This document shows positions 20,715-31,416 of a stretch of DNA of 64,000 bases, one piece after another. The stretch is taken from contig NC_015856.1 of NCBI RefSeq assembly GCF_000221045.1, positions 4,608,542-4,672,541 of the forward strand. Reading direction: 5' to 3'. The notes under the pieces are model-generated. The model was not told where the DNA came from and did no database searches. It saw only the letters and a list, made by a program, of their open reading frames with translations. Made by a program: the position numbers and the translations under genes. The stretch's first letter is position 1. Every line of letters starts with the position of its first letter. This stretch comes from Collimonas fungivorans Ter331. GTDB taxonomy: Bacteria > Pseudomonadota > Gammaproteobacteria > Burkholderiales > Burkholderiaceae_D.

Positions 20715-21884
20715 TTACCTGAGCTTTAGAGTTGAAAGTCCAAACAGCACCAGCATCATCGAGATGATCCAGAAACGCACCACAACCTGCGTTTCTTTCC
20801 AGCCTTTTTGTTCATAGTGATGGTGCAAAGGCGCCATCAGCAATACCCGGCGGCCGACGCCGAAACGTTTTTTGGTGTACTTGAAGTAGATTACCTGCAA
20901 CATCACCGACAAAGTCTCTACAACAAAAATACCGCCCATAATGAACAGCACGATTTCCTGGCGCACGATCACCGCCACGGTGCCGAGGGCGCCGCCCAAG
21001 GCCAGCGCGCCGACATCGCCCATGAAGACCTGGGCCGGATAGGCGTTGTACCAAAGGAAGGCAAGTCCGGCGCCGGCCATCGCGCCGCAGAAAATCAGCA
21101 GTTCGCCGGCGCCCGGGATATGCGGGATCAGCAGGTATTTGGCGAAAGTCACGTTACCGGTGAGGTAGGCGAACAAACCCAGCGCCGCTCCTACCATCAC
21201 AGTCGGCATGATCGCCAGGCCGTCCAGGCCGTCGGTCAGGTTGACCGCATTGCTGGTGCCGACGATAACGAAATAGGTCAGGGCCATGAAACCCCAGACT
21301 CCCAGCGGATAGCTGATGGTCTTGAAAAACGGCACGATCAAGTCGGCCTTGGGCGGCAGGTCCAGGCTGAAACCGGACTCGACCCAAGCCACGAACAAGT
21401 CCCAGACCTGGGTATTGTTCGGCGCCGATACCGAGAACGCCAGGTAGATCGCCGCCACCACGCCGATCACCGATTGCCAGAAATATTTTTCGCGTGAACG
21501 CATGCCGTTCGGATCCTTGTAGACCACCTTGCGGTAATCGTCGACCCAGCCGATGGTGCCGAAACCCAGCGTCACCACCAGTACGATCCAGACAAAACGA
21601 TTGCCCAGGTCGCTCCACAGCAAAGTCGAGATGCCGATCGCAATCAGGATCAGCACGCCGCCCATGGTCGGCGTGCCGGATTTGATCAAGTGCGTCTGCG
21701 GACCGTCGGTGCGCACCGCCTGCCCGACCTTCAGGCGGGCCAGCATGCGGATCACGCCGGGCCCCGCGATCAAGCCGATCATCAACGCCGTCAACGTCGC
21801 GAACACGGCGCGAAAGGTGATGAAGTTGAAGACGCGCAGGAAACTGAAATCCTGCTGAAAATTTTGTGCCAGCCATAGCAGCAT
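20715..21884 (-). CDS. mraY: phospho-N-acetylmuramoyl-pentapeptide transferase
   Basis: MraY transfers phospho-MurNAc-pentapeptide to undecaprenyl phosphate to make lipid I in the inner membrane. The 389-residue polytopic protein has the hallmark [10 protein letters not shown] segment, the GWVDDYRKV loop with its paired aspartates, and the C-terminal [12 protein letters not shown] motif. The start at 21884 follows the murF stop codon after one base and gives the normal MLLWLAQNF terminus; a longer in-frame opening to 21932 lies inside murF. Confidence 0.97.
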   Translation of the reverse strand: MLLWLAQNFQQDFSFLRVFNFITFRAVFATLTALMIGLIAGPGVIRMLARLKVGQAVRTDGPQTHLIKSGTPTMGGVLILIAIGISTLLWSDLGNRFVWIVLVVTLGFGTIGWVDDYRKVVYKDPNGMRSREKYFWQSVIGVVAAIYLAFSVSAPNNTQVWDLFVAWVESGFSLDLPPKADLIVPFFKTISYPLGVWGFMALTYFVIVGTSNAVNLTDGLDGLAIMPTVMVGAALGLFAYLTGNVTFAKYLLIPHIPGAGELLIFCGAMAGAGLAFLWYNAYPAQVFMGDVGALALGGALGTVAVIVRQEIVLFIMGGIFVVETLSVMLQVIYFKYTKKRFGVGRRVLLMAPLHHHYEQKGWKETQVVVRFWIISMMLVLFGLSTLKLR

Positions 21885-21885
21885 G

Positions 21886-23304
21886 TTAGTGAGTCCCCTC
21901 AGATGTTGTACCGGCCAGATGCTGGACAGCACGCTCCATTTTCATGAAGCGCGACCCTTTGATCAGCACCGTGGTGTCCGGCGTCATGGTCGCATCGAGC
22001 GCGGCTAGCAACGCTGCGATGTCGTTAAAGTGTTGTGCCTGCGGGCCGAAGGCGGCGCTGGCGTCTGCCGCCAGGTCGCCCAGGGTGAACAGTTGGGTAA
22101 TGCCGCGCTGCTGCGCATAAGCGCCGATTTCCTGATGGAATTCGCGTCCTTCGTTGCCGACTTCGCCCATGTCGCCCAGCACCAGCAAACGCGGCGCGGC
22201 CGATTGCGCCAGCACGTCGATGGCGGCCCGCACCGAATCCGGATTGGCGTTGTAGGTGTCGTCGATCACCAGCGCGCCGGCGCAACCGGCGGCTGTCGCC
22301 AGTTTGCGCTGCAGGCGGCCGCTGACCGGTGCAAAGGTTTCCAGGCCGCGCTTGATCGCGGCGACGTCGATGCCGATCGCCAGGGTGCAGGCGATGGCGG
22401 CAAGCGCGTTGCGCACATTGTGTTCGCCGGCGGCGGCCAGCTGTAAAGCGAATATCTGCGGACCGCCCGCGGTGGCGAAGGTAACGATCAGGTCGCTGCC
22501 GAAACCATGCGCCGCGCCGGTGTAGCTGCAGCTGACATCGGCGTCGGCGGTCAGGCCGAAACTGATGCTGCCAGCCTTGTCGGCGGCATAACCGCGCCAC
22601 AGGCCGGTAAACGGATCATCTGCCGGGAACACCGCGATGCCGCTGGCCGGCAAGCCGCGTATCACGCTGCCGTTTTCTTCAGCGACCGCGGCGACGCTGG
22701 CCATGAATTCCTGGTGCTCGCGCTGGGCGTTGTTGACCAGCGCCACGGTCGGCTCGGCCAGCGCTGTCAGCAGCGCGATTTCGCCGGGATGGTTCATGCC
22801 GAGCTCGATCACTGCAGCCTGGTGGCCGGCGCCCAGCCGCAGCAAGGTCAGCGGCACGCCGATCTCGTTATTGAAATTGCCGCGCGTCGCCAGCGACTTG
22901 TCCACGCCAAAAGCCGCGACCAGGATCGCGGCGATCATTTCCTTGACGGTAGTCTTGCCGTTGCTGCCGGTGACCGCAATTAGCGGCAGCGTGAATTGCT
23001 GCCGCCAGCGCTGCCCTATCGTACCGAGTGCAACTCGAGTGTCGTTCACCACCAGCGCCGGCACTGCCAGCGCGGTCAATGTAGCCGGTGTGCGCTCCAC
23101 CACCACCGCGGCTACGCCTTGGGCGATCACCTGGTCCAGGAAATCATGGGCGTCGAAACGCTCGCCGCGCAAGGCGACAAACAGGCAGCCCGGCGTTACT
23201 GCGCGGCTGTCCGTGCACAAGCCGTTGACCACGACCTGGTCCTGGCCGGCGCCAACCGAAGGCAGTCCCAGCCACGCTTGCAATTGCGACAATGAGACGT
23301 TCAT
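21886..23304 (-). CDS. murF: UDP-MurNAc-tripeptide--D-alanyl-D-alanine ligase
   Basis: MurF adds the D-Ala-D-Ala dipeptide, completing the UDP-MurNAc-pentapeptide. The 472-residue protein has the ATP loop GSNGKTT (113-119), the carbamylated-lysine region and the conserved [10 protein letters not shown] motif. The [10 protein letters not shown]-type segment ([10 protein letters not shown]) is present. Its ATG overlaps the murE stop by four bases. It supplies the substrate used by MraY, encoded next. Confidence 0.97.
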   Translation of the reverse strand: MNVSLSQLQAWLGLPSVGAGQDQVVVNGLCTDSRAVTPGCLFVALRGERFDAHDFLDQVIAQGVAAVVVERTPATLTALAVPALVVNDTRVALGTIGQRWRQQFTLPLIAVTGSNGKTTVKEMIAAILVAAFGVDKSLATRGNFNNEIGVPLTLLRLGAGHQAAVIELGMNHPGEIALLTALAEPTVALVNNAQREHQEFMASVAAVAEENGSVIRGLPASGIAVFPADDPFTGLWRGYAADKAGSISFGLTADADVSCSYTGAAHGFGSDLIVTFATAGGPQIFALQLAAAGEHNVRNALAAIACTLAIGIDVAAIKRGLETFAPVSGRLQRKLATAAGCAGALVIDDTYNANPDSVRAAIDVLAQSAAPRLLVLGDMGEVGNEGREFHQEIGAYAQQRGITQLFTLGDLAADASAAFGPQAQHFNDIAALLAALDATMTPDTTVLIKGSRFMKMERAVQHLAGTTSEGTH

Positions 23305-24836
23305 GCAGCGCCGCCTTTCATCGTGGCCCGCGCGGCCAGCGCCAGCGCGGTATGGTCGGCATCTAGAAACGGCAATTTCTTTCCTTTTATTTCCTGATAG
23401 GTTTCATGTCCTTTTCCCGCCAGCAAGACCACATCGGCCTTGGCCGCGTGGCGCACCGCCCACAAGATCGCTGCCGCGCGATCTTCCAGCGCCTGCGCGG
23501 CCTGCGGCGCTTTCATCCCGGCCAGGATCTGACCGATGATGAGGCTCGGCTCTTCGCTGCGTGGGTTGTCGCTGGTGACGATGACGTGATCCGCGAGTTC
23601 CGCCACGGCGCCCATCTGCGGCCGTTTGCCGGGATCGCGATCGCCGCCGCAACCGAATACGCACCACAGCTGGCCGTTGCGCTGCTGCGCAACTTGCCGC
23701 AGGGTATTCAAGGTTTTGTCCAGCGCATCAGGTGTATGTGCATAATCGATCACTATCAGCGGCGCGTCATGGCCGCCGAACTGCTGCATTCGACCCGGCA
23801 CCGCAACCAACAGTTCAATCGCATTCAGCGCGGCATCCCAGGCCACGCCTTTAGCCAGCAGAACGCCGAGGATGCCCAGGGCATTGCTGACATTAAACTG
23901 CCCTACCAGCTGAGTCTTGACCTGCGCCGAACCGAAAGGCGAATCGACATGGAACGCCGTGCCGTTGGCATTGGTGCGGATCGCCGAGGCGCGCAGCACC
24001 TGGACGCCCGGCACCGCCTGCAGTTCCTCGCAGGTGTAGCCGATCACGGGAATCGCCGGCTGCTTCTGCCGCAAATGATCAATCAAGCGCAAACCCATGG
24101 CGTCGTCGAGATTGATCACCGCCTGCTGCAATCCGGGCCAGTCGAACAGCATGCGCTTGGCGGCTTCATAGTGCTGTTCGTCGCCGTGGTAGTCCAGGTG
24201 GTCGCGCGTGAAATTGGTGAACAGGGCGATGTCGACATGCATGCCGTTCAGGCGCCCTTGCTCCAGCCCGATCGAGGAAGCCTCGATCGCCAGCGCCGCT
24301 ACTCCTTGCCGCCGCATGTTGCTCAGCGCCTGCTGCAACAGCAGCGCATCGGGCGTGGTGTTGCCGGTTTCCTCGAACTCGCCGCGCTCGCCTTGCATAT
24401 AGATTCCTGTACCGAGGGTGCCGATCACGCCGGTGGCCTGGCCCAGGTGCGACAGCGCATGGCCCAGCCACTGGGTGCAAGAGGTCTTGCCATTGGTGCC
24501 GGTGACGGCCACCACCAGCATGTCCTTGTCTGCCTGGTCGTAATAGCCGTGCGCGATCTCGCCGCTGAGCAGCTTGAGTCCGCTTACCGCGCGATGGGCG
24601 ACGCGCCATGCCGTATCCCAGGCAAATTTTTCCTTCTCGTACAGCACTGCGGACGCGCCGTTCTCCAGCGCCTGCGCAATATAGGCGCGGCCGTCCGCGG
24701 CATCGCCGGGATAGGCGAAAAACACGTCGCCGGCTTTCACCTTGCGCGAGTCCGACACCAGCTCCGCGCCGGCCGGGGCAACGCTGTCCAGCCATTGCTG
24801 GATTTCCGGAAGTTGCTGTAGCTTAGGCTTTGTCAC
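23301..24836 (-). CDS. murE: UDP-MurNAc-L-Ala-D-Glu--meso-diaminopimelate ligase
   Basis: MurE adds the third residue of the stem peptide. The DNPR motif (SDNPRSEEP) in the C-terminal domain indicates meso-diaminopimelate rather than lysine as the substrate. The 511-residue protein has the ATP loop GTNGKTS (113-119), the VDYAHTPDAL motif and the GCGGDRDPGKRP segment. It overlaps ftsI and murF by four bases on each side. This specificity implies a normal Gram-negative A1-gamma peptidoglycan. Confidence 0.97.
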   Translation of the reverse strand: MTKPKLQQLPEIQQWLDSVAPAGAELVSDSRKVKAGDVFFAYPGDAADGRAYIAQALENGASAVLYEKEKFAWDTAWRVAHRAVSGLKLLSGEIAHGYYDQADKDMLVVAVTGTNGKTSCTQWLGHALSHLGQATGVIGTLGTGIYMQGERGEFEETGNTTPDALLLQQALSNMRRQGVAALAIEASSIGLEQGRLNGMHVDIALFTNFTRDHLDYHGDEQHYEAAKRMLFDWPGLQQAVINLDDAMGLRLIDHLRQKQPAIPVIGYTCEELQAVPGVQVLRASAIRTNANGTAFHVDSPFGSAQVKTQLVGQFNVSNALGILGVLLAKGVAWDAALNAIELLVAVPGRMQQFGGHDAPLIVIDYAHTPDALDKTLNTLRQVAQQRNGQLWCVFGCGGDRDPGKRPQMGAVAELADHVIVTSDNPRSEEPSLIIGQILAGMKAPQAAQALEDRAAAILWAVRHAAKADVVLLAGKGHETYQEIKGKKLPFLDADHTALALAARATMKGGAA

Positions 24837-26614
24837 AAGCCCTCCTGCGGACCGTCGGTCGGGATGATGATGTCAGTGACGCTGGAATCGGGCGGCACGT
24901 TCAGCGCCCGCAGGGCGTTTGCAGCAACCGTCGCGAACACCGGCGCCGCGACGTCGCCGCCGAAGTGCGAGCCGACGCTAGGTTCGTCCACCATGACCGC
25001 AATGATCAGGCGCGGATCGGAAGCCGGTGCGAACCCGACGAAATCGGCGATATATTTTTTGACGTATTTGCCGCCTTCGATCTTGTAGGCAGTGCCGGTC
25101 TTGCCGCCCACGCGGTAGCCTGGCACCTGCGCCTTCGGCGCTGTGCCGCCGGGAGCGGTAACCCGCTCCAGCATGGCGCGCATGGTCAGTGCGGTCTTTT
25201 CCGACACTACGCGCTGGCCGACCGGAGGTTCGTTCACTTTCTGGAACGACAGCGGGATCAAGTCGCCGTTGCGGGCAAAGATCGTATAGGCATGCGCCAT
25301 CTGGATCAGCGATACCGAGATGCCGTGGCCATAGCTCATGGTGGCCTGTTCGATAGGCCGCCACGATTTGAACGGGCGCACGCGGCCGGCGACCGCGCCG
25401 GGGAAGCCGAATTTCGGCTGCTGGCCAAGGCCTACCGTGGTAAACATCTCCCACATTTCCTCGGCCGGCATTTGCAGCGCGATCTTGGCGGTGCCGATAT
25501 TCGACGACTTCTGGATGATCTGGGCGACGCTCATGTTCCACACCGGATGCGGATGGGAATCGCCCACGGTCGCGGTGCCGATCGTCATTTTGTCGGGAAC
25601 CTGGAAGGTGGTGGTGGCCTGCACCCGGTTGGTGTCGAGCGCGAGCGCCACGGTAAACGGCTTGAGCGTCGACCCCGGTTCGAAGGTATCGGTCATCACG
25701 CGGTTGCGCAGCTGGGCGCCGGTCAGCACCGAGCGGTCGTTCGGGTTGTAGCTGGGCAGGTTGGCCAGCGCCAGCACTTCGCCGGTCTTGGCGTCGACCA
25801 CCACGATGCCGCCGGCCTTGGCCTTGCTCTTGGCCACCGCTTCTTTCAGCTGGGTAAAGGCGATGTACTGGATCTTGCTGTCGATCGACAGCACCAGGTC
25901 CTTGCCGTCATGCGGTTCCTTGACCGCCTCGATGTCCTCGACGATACGCCCGAGCCGGTCCTTGATCACGCGCCGGCTGCCGGTAGTGCCAGCCAGGTTT
26001 TTCTGCTGCGACAGCTCCATGCCGTCCTGGCCGGCATCTTCCACATTGGTGAAACCGACCACGTGCGCCATCACCTCGCCTTCCGGGTAGAAACGCTTGT
26101 ATTCCTTGCGGGTCTCGATACCGTCGATGCCAAGCTTGATGATCTGGTCCGACACATCCTGCTCGACCTGGCGCTTGAGGTAGACAAAATTGCGGTCGGA
26201 ATCGAGTTTCTTGCTGAGTTCGGCGTAGCTCATGTCGAGCAGCTTCGCCAGTGCCTGCAGCTTCTCTTTCGGCGCCGCCTGCACATCTTCAGGAATGGCC
26301 CAGATTGCCTTCACCGGCACCGACGACGCCAGCACCTGGCCGTTGCGGTCGGTGATCTTGCCGCGCGTGGCCGGCAATTCCAGCGTGCGTGCATAACGCG
26401 ACGCACCCTGCTTTTGCAGGAAGTCGGTGGAAATCCCTTGCAGCCACAAGGCCCGCACGATCAGCGCCAGGAAGGCGGCGAACATGGCGAACAGCACCAC
26501 CCGCGAGCGCCAGACAGGCAGCTTGACCTTGAGCATCGGGCTGGCCGAAAACGGCACCCCCTTGCCGGCGGCAATCCGTCCTGCGTGGGAGCTGCGCGGG
26601 GGATTGCGCGTCAT
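24833..26614 (-). CDS. ftsI: septal transpeptidase FtsI (PBP3)
   Basis: FtsI is the class B penicillin-binding protein that cross-links septal peptidoglycan with FtsW. The 593-residue protein has a cytoplasmic tail, one membrane segment (about 38-57), the PBP dimerisation domain and the transpeptidase domain. Active-site motifs are complete: S315-T-L-K, S370-S-N and K505-T-G. It overlaps ftsL and murE by four bases on each side. Length matches E. coli FtsI (588). Confidence 0.98.
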   Translation of the reverse strand: MTRNPPRSSHAGRIAAGKGVPFSASPMLKVKLPVWRSRVVLFAMFAAFLALIVRALWLQGISTDFLQKQGASRYARTLELPATRGKITDRNGQVLASSVPVKAIWAIPEDVQAAPKEKLQALAKLLDMSYAELSKKLDSDRNFVYLKRQVEQDVSDQIIKLGIDGIETRKEYKRFYPEGEVMAHVVGFTNVEDAGQDGMELSQQKNLAGTTGSRRVIKDRLGRIVEDIEAVKEPHDGKDLVLSIDSKIQYIAFTQLKEAVAKSKAKAGGIVVVDAKTGEVLALANLPSYNPNDRSVLTGAQLRNRVMTDTFEPGSTLKPFTVALALDTNRVQATTTFQVPDKMTIGTATVGDSHPHPVWNMSVAQIIQKSSNIGTAKIALQMPAEEMWEMFTTVGLGQQPKFGFPGAVAGRVRPFKSWRPIEQATMSYGHGISVSLIQMAHAYTIFARNGDLIPLSFQKVNEPPVGQRVVSEKTALTMRAMLERVTAPGGTAPKAQVPGYRVGGKTGTAYKIEGGKYVKKYIADFVGFAPASDPRLIIAVMVDEPSVGSHFGGDVAAPVFATVAANALRALNVPPDSSVTDIIIPTDGPQEGL

Positions 26615-26883
26615 TTTTCCCCCACCGTCAGATATTGGGTGCGGGCAGCGGTCAGCGGCACCATGTTCAGGTCGCGCGTCGCGCTGGCTTCAATCCTGGC
26701 GTTCTTGCCCAGCGTCGACTGATCGAGCTGCAGCTGGGCCCATTCGATGTCGAGCTGGCGCGACTGGCTAGCCGCCCGTTCCAGCTCGATGAACAGCTGG
26801 CGCGCCTGGTACTGCGCGTTGACCAGCGCCAGTGCGCACAGCACCAGCGCCAGCGCCAGGACAAAATTGAGGCGCCCGCTCAC
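26611..26883 (-). CDS. ftsL: cell division protein FtsL
   Basis: FtsL is a small bitopic divisome protein that forms a coiled coil with FtsB and activates FtsWI. The 90-residue protein has a membrane segment at about residues 5-21 ([14 protein letters not shown]). A heptad-like region with [19 protein letters not shown] follows, and a short C-terminal part contains [16 protein letters not shown]. Sequence conservation is low in this family. Identification rests on size, topology and its place between rsmH and ftsI, overlapping both by four bases. Confidence 0.95.
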   Translation of the reverse strand: MSGRLNFVLALALVLCALALVNAQYQARQLFIELERAASQSRQLDIEWAQLQLDQSTLGKNARIEASATRDLNMVPLTAARTQYLTVGEK

Positions 26884-27848
26884 GGCTGGACTCCGACAGG
26901 CGCAGCCAGGCGCTCGCCGACTCGCATGATGGCGGAACGCGCGCGTGGATTGTCGGCCACTTCGGTATCGGATGGCTTGACCCGCGCCACCAGCTTCAAC
27001 TCCGGCTGCGGCAGGTCAACCGCGCGAATCGGCAGGCGACGGTCGGGCTGCGGCAGCCTGGCTTTGGAAGCCATGAACTGCTTGACGATCCGATCTTCCA
27101 GCGAATGAAAGCTGATCACGACTAATCTCCCTTGCTGGGCCATCTGCCGAAATGCCTGATCCAGTACTATCTCGAGTTCTTCAAGCTCTTGATTGATGAA
27201 AATCCGTATAGCCTGAAAGGTACGAGTGGCCGGGTCTTTGCCTTTCTCACGGGTCTTGACGGCGTTTGCCACGATCTGGGCAAGCTGTCGTGTGCCAGTA
27301 ATGGGCTGGACTGTCCGGCCAGCAACAATCGCCTTTGCAATCTGAACAGCAAACCGTTCTTCCCCATAATCACGTACCACCTTTCCGATCGTTTGTTCAT
27401 CTGCGACTGCCAGCCAGGCGGCTGCCGACATGCCGCGCGTCGTATCCATCCGCATGTCGAGCGGGCCGTCGGCGCGGAAACTGAATCCGCGGCTGGCGTC
27501 GTCCACCTGCGGCGACGAGATGCCCAAGTCCAGCAACACCCCGTCGACTTGTTGAATGCCTCTTTCCTGCAATGCCTGCGCCATCGTCGCAAAGCTGTCG
27601 TGCACGATCTCGAAACGCGGATCGGCTATCTCGGCCGCAGTGGCGATCGCCTGCGGATCCTTGTCGAAAGCGATCAGGCGGCCGCGCGGCCCCAGGCTTT
27701 GCAGGATCTTGCGGCTATGGCCGCCGCGCCCGAAAGTGCCGTCGACATAAATGCCGTCCGCACGCGCACCGGTAATCGCCAACGCACTGACAGCCTCATC
27801 CAATAACACGGTGCGGTGCTGGAACTCGGGCACCACTGATTCACTCAT
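26880..27848 (-). CDS. rsmH: 16S rRNA (cytosine1402-N4)-methyltransferase
   Basis: RsmH (MraW) methylates N4 of C1402 in 16S rRNA using S-adenosylmethionine. The 322-residue protein has the SAM-binding region [16 protein letters not shown] near residue 35, the [20 protein letters not shown] motif near 105-125, and the C-terminal [14 protein letters not shown] motif. It starts 10 bp after mraZ and overlaps ftsL by four bases, as in most dcw clusters. Confidence 0.97.
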   Translation of the reverse strand: MSESVVPEFQHRTVLLDEAVSALAITGARADGIYVDGTFGRGGHSRKILQSLGPRGRLIAFDKDPQAIATAAEIADPRFEIVHDSFATMAQALQERGIQQVDGVLLDLGISSPQVDDASRGFSFRADGPLDMRMDTTRGMSAAAWLAVADEQTIGKVVRDYGEERFAVQIAKAIVAGRTVQPITGTRQLAQIVANAVKTREKGKDPATRTFQAIRIFINQELEELEIVLDQAFRQMAQQGRLVVISFHSLEDRIVKQFMASKARLPQPDRRLPIRAVDLPQPELKLVARVKPSDTEVADNPRARSAIMRVGERLAAPVGVQP

Positions 27849-27858
27849 GGCAGGCCCG

Positions 27859-28287
27859 TCAGAACGAAAAATTGCTTAACACTTCGGGCATGCCAGCCGC
27901 AACTGCTTGCGACTCGCTCTCGGCCAGCTTGGCCGCATCCCAAATCTCGAAATGGCTTCCCATGCCCAGCAGCATCACCTCGCGCGTCAGGCCGACGGCC
28001 GAGCGCAGCTCAGGCGCCACCAGGATCCGGCCGGCCGAATCCAGTTCGACGTCGGAGGCATTGCCCAGGAAAATCCGCTGCCAGGCGCGCGCCGACATCG
28101 GCCAGGCCGCGATCTGTTCGCGGTGGCTTTCCCATATCGGGCGCGGAAACAGCAGCAGGCAGCCGTGCGGGTGCTTGGTCAGCGTCAAACGCCCCTCGCA
28201 CTGGATGGTGAGCGCGTCACGATGCTTGGACGGCACTGCCATCCGCCCTTTCGCATCGAGATTTAATGCTGACGCACCCTGAAACAC
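27859..28287 (-). CDS. mraZ: transcriptional regulator MraZ
   Basis: MraZ is a DNA-binding protein with two AbrB-like SpoVT domains; in E. coli it represses its own dcw promoter. The 142-residue protein starts [23 protein letters not shown] (first repeat), with the second repeat around [17 protein letters not shown]. The start codon is GTG at 28287, supported by an AAGGAG Shine-Dalgarno eight bases upstream and the conserved N terminus. The upstream region carries repeated AGTGKG-like boxes at 10-base spacing, which fit autoregulation. Confidence 0.97.
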   Translation of the reverse strand: MFQGASALNLDAKGRMAVPSKHRDALTIQCEGRLTLTKHPHGCLLLFPRPIWESHREQIAAWPMSARAWQRIFLGNASDVELDSAGRILVAPELRSAVGLTREVMLLGMGSHFEIWDAAKLAESESQAVAAGMPEVLSNFSF

Positions 28288-28350
28288 CGCACACGCTCCT
28301 TAATTTAATCTTGAAAATATTCTCTGCCGGCATGTAAAACCGCTCTGCAA

Positions 28351-28390
28351 ATGCCCCACAAAAAAACACTTTTCCACACTTCCACCCACT
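28351..28390 (-). promoter_or_regulatory. MraZ operator: four boxes at 10-base spacing
   Basis: Read on the minus strand, four consecutive 10-base units start AGTGGG, AGTGTG, AGTGTT and TGTGGG. MraZ is known to bind several TGGG-containing direct repeats at one-turn spacing just downstream of its promoter, and this arrangement fits. The first box adjoins the predicted -10 element. Confidence 0.7.
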
Positions 28391-28416
28391 TTAGAGGATG
28401 CACTATTCTAGGTCAA
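28388..28416 (-). promoter_or_regulatory. candidate dcw cluster promoter upstream of mraZ
   Basis: On the minus strand TTGACC (28411-28416) and TAAAGT (28388-28393) are separated by exactly 17 bases, about 100 bases upstream of the mraZ start. The -10 runs into the first MraZ box, so bound MraZ would block the promoter. Confidence 0.6.
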
Positions 28417-28788
28417 GCCATTTAGCTGCCGGCAATTGCAAAATACTCGAGTAAAGTCAATGACTTAGCGCTGGTATCTAACAATCGACCGAGAATGTTC
28501 TTACATTGAATTACTAAATAAATGAAGGACTTAGCGCGATATGTAAATGTCAGCTCTTAGATATACACATGTGTTTGCCGCGATTTTGCTGAAACAAAGG
28601 TTCACAATTGAACGAGCCTTCCTACATGCAAAATGAGACAGATCGCAGATAAAGCGGGGAGTAGGCGACTTGATAGCGCGGGATGAACTGCTGCAGATGA
28701 CGGAATAAAATGAAATCCTGCTGTAACGATAGAAACCAGCCTCGAACAATGCACCACATTCGGGAACTAGGCTGACAACAATAGTGGC
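28417..28788. other. AT-rich intergenic region, no supported gene
   Basis: This stretch between the dcw promoter and ruvC is clearly richer in A+T than its surroundings. It contains a 10-base direct repeat, GACTTAGCGC, at 28462-28471 and 28528-28537, and a palindrome ACACATGTGT near 28566. A 72-codon frame at 28531-28749 (-) has unusual composition, no recognisable family and no clear ribosome site, so it is not called as a gene. Confidence 0.5.
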
Positions 28789-29331
28789 TTAACCCACTAG
28801 CCGGCCGCCGCGCACCCGCAAACCCTTCTTGGCCAGACCCGGCGCCAGCGCACTCAGGTGCGCCAGCGCATCGCCGCTATGGGCATGGCAGATCGCCACC
28901 GCCAACGCATCGGCGGCGTCGGTGCCCGGCAAGCCGGGCAACTGCAGCAGCCGCTGCACCATGTCCTGCACCTGCTGCTTTTGCGCCTTGCCATGGCCGG
29001 CCACCGCCTGCTTGATCTGCAGCGCGGTATATTCAGCCACCGGCAAATCCGCGCTGACCAAAGCGCAAATCGCCGCGCCCCGGGCTTGCCCGAGCAGCAG
29101 CGTCGATTGCGGATTGACGTTGACGAAGACTTTTTCGATCGCCGAACAATCCGGCGCATAGGTGCGGATGACCTCCGAAACGCTGGCCAGGATCACCTTC
29201 AGGCGCTGCGGCAGATCGGCGTCCGGCGTCTTGATGGTGCCCGACGCGATATAGCTGAGCTTGTTGCCCTGCTTGTCGATGACGCCAAAACCTGTGGTCC
29301 GCAGACCGGGGTCGATACCGAGGATTTTCAT
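28789..29331 (-). CDS. ruvC: Holliday junction resolvase RuvC
   Basis: RuvC is the endonuclease that cuts Holliday junctions after RuvAB branch migration. All four acidic catalytic residues are present at canonical positions: D7 (GIDPGLR), E66 (AIEKVF), D138 and D141 (GTDAADALA). Counted from the ATG at 29331, the protein is 180 residues, close to E. coli RuvC (173). An upstream in-frame opening to 29430 lies partly in purH and is rejected. ruvA and ruvB are not in the window. The gene follows purH by 37 bp. Confidence 0.97.
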   Translation of the reverse strand: MKILGIDPGLRTTGFGVIDKQGNKLSYIASGTIKTPDADLPQRLKVILASVSEVIRTYAPDCSAIEKVFVNVNPQSTLLLGQARGAAICALVSADLPVAEYTALQIKQAVAGHGKAQKQQVQDMVQRLLQLPGLPGTDAADALAVAICHAHSGDALAHLSALAPGLAKKGLRVRGGRLVG

Positions 29332-29368
29332 ATACCCAGACGATGGCCGAAGCGCCGGTCGCTGCTGC

Positions 29369-30934
29369 TTAGTGACGGAAGTGGCGAGTGCCGGTGAGTA
29401 GCATGACCACGCCATGTTCGTCGGCCGCATCGATCACTTCCTGGTCGCGCATCGAACCGCCCGGCTGCACCACGCAAGTGGCGCCGGCGTCGACCACCAC
29501 ATCCAGGCCGTCGCGGAACGGGAAAAACGCATCCGAAGCCACCGCCGAACCGACCAGCGACAAACCTGCATTCTGCGCCTTGATCGAAGCGATGCGGGCG
29601 GAATCGACCCGGCTCATCTGGCCGGCGCCGACGCCCAGCGTCATGCCGTTGCCGCAAAACACGATGGCGTTCGACTTGACGAACTTGGCGACGCGCCAGG
29701 CAAACATCAGGTCCTGCAGCTGCTGCTGGGTCGGCTGCTTCTTGCTCACCACTTTCAGTTCGCTCAGGGCGACGTTGCGCGCATCCGGCGATTGCACCAG
29801 CAAACCGCCGCCGACGCGCTTGAAATCGTGCAAGTTGATGTTGTGCGCCAGCGGGATTTCCAGCAAACGCACGTTCTGCTTGGCGGCAAACACCTGCTTG
29901 GCCTGCTCAGTAAAGGACGGTGCGATGATCACTTCAACGAACTGCTTGGCGACCGCTTCAGCCGCGTTGCCATCCAGCTCTTGGTTGAAGGCGATGATGC
30001 CGCCAAAAGCCGAAGTCGGGTCGGTCTGCAGCGCCTTGCTATACGCCTCCAGCGGATTGTTGCCGATCGCCGCGCCGCAAGGATTGGCGTGCTTGATGAT
30101 GACGCAGGCGGTTTCGCTGAAAGTCTTGACGCATTCCCAGGCCGCATCGGCATCGGCGATATTGTTGTAAGACAGTTCCTTGCCTTGCAGCTGCTTGTAA
30201 TTGGCCAGCGCGCCCTCGACATGGCGGGTATCACGGTAAAACGCCGCCGACTGGTGCGGGTTTTCGCCGTAACGCATTTCCTGCACTTTTTCGAAATGCA
30301 GGTTCAGCGTTTCCGGATAAGCGCTGCGGGTAGCGTGCTGCTTGTCTTCGCCCAGCGAAGTGAAATAATTGGTGATGGCGCCATCGTACTGGGCGGTATG
30401 GGCGAACACCTTCTTCGCCAGCGCGAACTTGGTGCCGTAGCCGACTTCGCCGTCGTGCGCCTTCAGCTCGGCCAGCACGCCCGCATAATCGCTGGGATCG
30501 CACAGCACGATCACATCCTTATGGTTCTTGGCCGACGAGCGCAGCATGGCCGGGCCGCCGATGTCGATATTCTCGATCGCGTCCTCCAGCGAGCACTGCT
30601 CCTTGGCGATGGTCTGCTGGAACGGATAGAGATTTACCACCACCATGTCGATCAACGGGATCTGGTGCTGCGCCAGGGCCGCCACATGCTCAGGAAAGTC
30701 GCGGCGCGCCAGGATGCCGCCGTGCACTTTCGGATGCAGGGTCTTGACGCGGCCGTCGAGCATTTCCGGGAAACCGGTGTAATCCGCCACTTCGGTGACC
30801 TTGATGCCGTTATCGGCCAGCAGCTTGGCGGTGCCGCCCGTCGACAGAATATTCACGCCCAGCGCCGACAACTCTTTTGCGAAATCAAGTATCCCGGTTT
30901 TGTCGGATACGGAAATGAGGGCTTGTTTAATCAT
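29369..30934 (-). CDS. purH: bifunctional AICAR transformylase / IMP cyclohydrolase
   Basis: PurH performs the last two steps of purine synthesis: formylation of AICAR with 10-formyl-THF, then ring closure to IMP. The 521-residue protein has an N-terminal MGS-like cyclohydrolase domain (ISVSDKTGI at 7-15, [18 protein letters not shown]) and a C-terminal transformylase domain with the KHANPCGAA motif. It lies between fis and ruvC on the same strand; the fis-purH-ruvC order is common in this order of bacteria. Confidence 0.98.
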   Translation of the reverse strand: MIKQALISVSDKTGILDFAKELSALGVNILSTGGTAKLLADNGIKVTEVADYTGFPEMLDGRVKTLHPKVHGGILARRDFPEHVAALAQHQIPLIDMVVVNLYPFQQTIAKEQCSLEDAIENIDIGGPAMLRSSAKNHKDVIVLCDPSDYAGVLAELKAHDGEVGYGTKFALAKKVFAHTAQYDGAITNYFTSLGEDKQHATRSAYPETLNLHFEKVQEMRYGENPHQSAAFYRDTRHVEGALANYKQLQGKELSYNNIADADAAWECVKTFSETACVIIKHANPCGAAIGNNPLEAYSKALQTDPTSAFGGIIAFNQELDGNAAEAVAKQFVEVIIAPSFTEQAKQVFAAKQNVRLLEIPLAHNINLHDFKRVGGGLLVQSPDARNVALSELKVVSKKQPTQQQLQDLMFAWRVAKFVKSNAIVFCGNGMTLGVGAGQMSRVDSARIASIKAQNAGLSLVGSAVASDAFFPFRDGLDVVVDAGATCVVQPGGSMRDQEVIDAADEHGVVMLLTGTRHFRH

Positions 30935-31061
30935 GATGAAAACTCTGGAAGGGAAGGAAAACGGATAAATACATCATTGGCGGGAAACACTGCCTCCTTT
31001 AGCGAGGACGGCAGCTTGCTGTCAGTTTCTGGCTTGGCGCCGCTGATCCTTGGACTGCCTG

Positions 31062-31295
31062 CTACAAAAGACCGTGCTGCTGCAATTTCTTGCGCAAGGT
31101 GTTGCGATTGATGCCCAGCATTTCGGCGGCATGCGACTGGTTGCCTTCGGCGCGCGCGATCACGGCTTCCAGCACCGGTTTTTCGACCGTGGAAATCACC
31201 ATGTCATACACATTCGACGGCGGCTGCTCGCCCAGGTCCTTGAAATATTTTTCAAGGCTTTGCTTCACCACGTCTTGGATACTTTCTTTGCTCAT
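31062..31295 (-). CDS. fis: Fis family DNA-binding protein
   Basis: Fis is a nucleoid-associated dimeric DNA-bending protein that activates rRNA promoters and assists recombination. The 77-residue protein is shorter at the N terminus than E. coli Fis (98). It keeps the core helices (residues about 7-45) and a C-terminal helix-turn-helix (about 50-75; SHAAEMLGINRNTLRKKL). It lies 121 bp after dusB, matching the conserved dusB-fis operon. Confidence 0.94.
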   Translation of the reverse strand: MSKESIQDVVKQSLEKYFKDLGEQPPSNVYDMVISTVEKPVLEAVIARAEGNQSHAAEMLGINRNTLRKKLQQHGLL

Positions 31296-31416
31296 TCTTT
31301 TTTACTGTTCTTTTTTTAGGATTCAGGCAGTTCCATCAGCGTTCGGTCCATGGCGTCATGCCCACCTGGTGCCCGCCTGCCGGGAAATTCCTGCATCTGT
31401 TTCTAGTTGATCTGAT

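Noticed and set aside
24830-26722. 630-codon plus-strand open frame
   Set aside because: It is antisense to ftsI and ftsL; no family features, His/Arg-rich composition typical of an antisense shadow.
28531-28749. 72-codon minus-strand ORF between ruvC and mraZ
   Set aside because: No recognisable domain, no clear Shine-Dalgarno, AT-rich region with random-looking composition.
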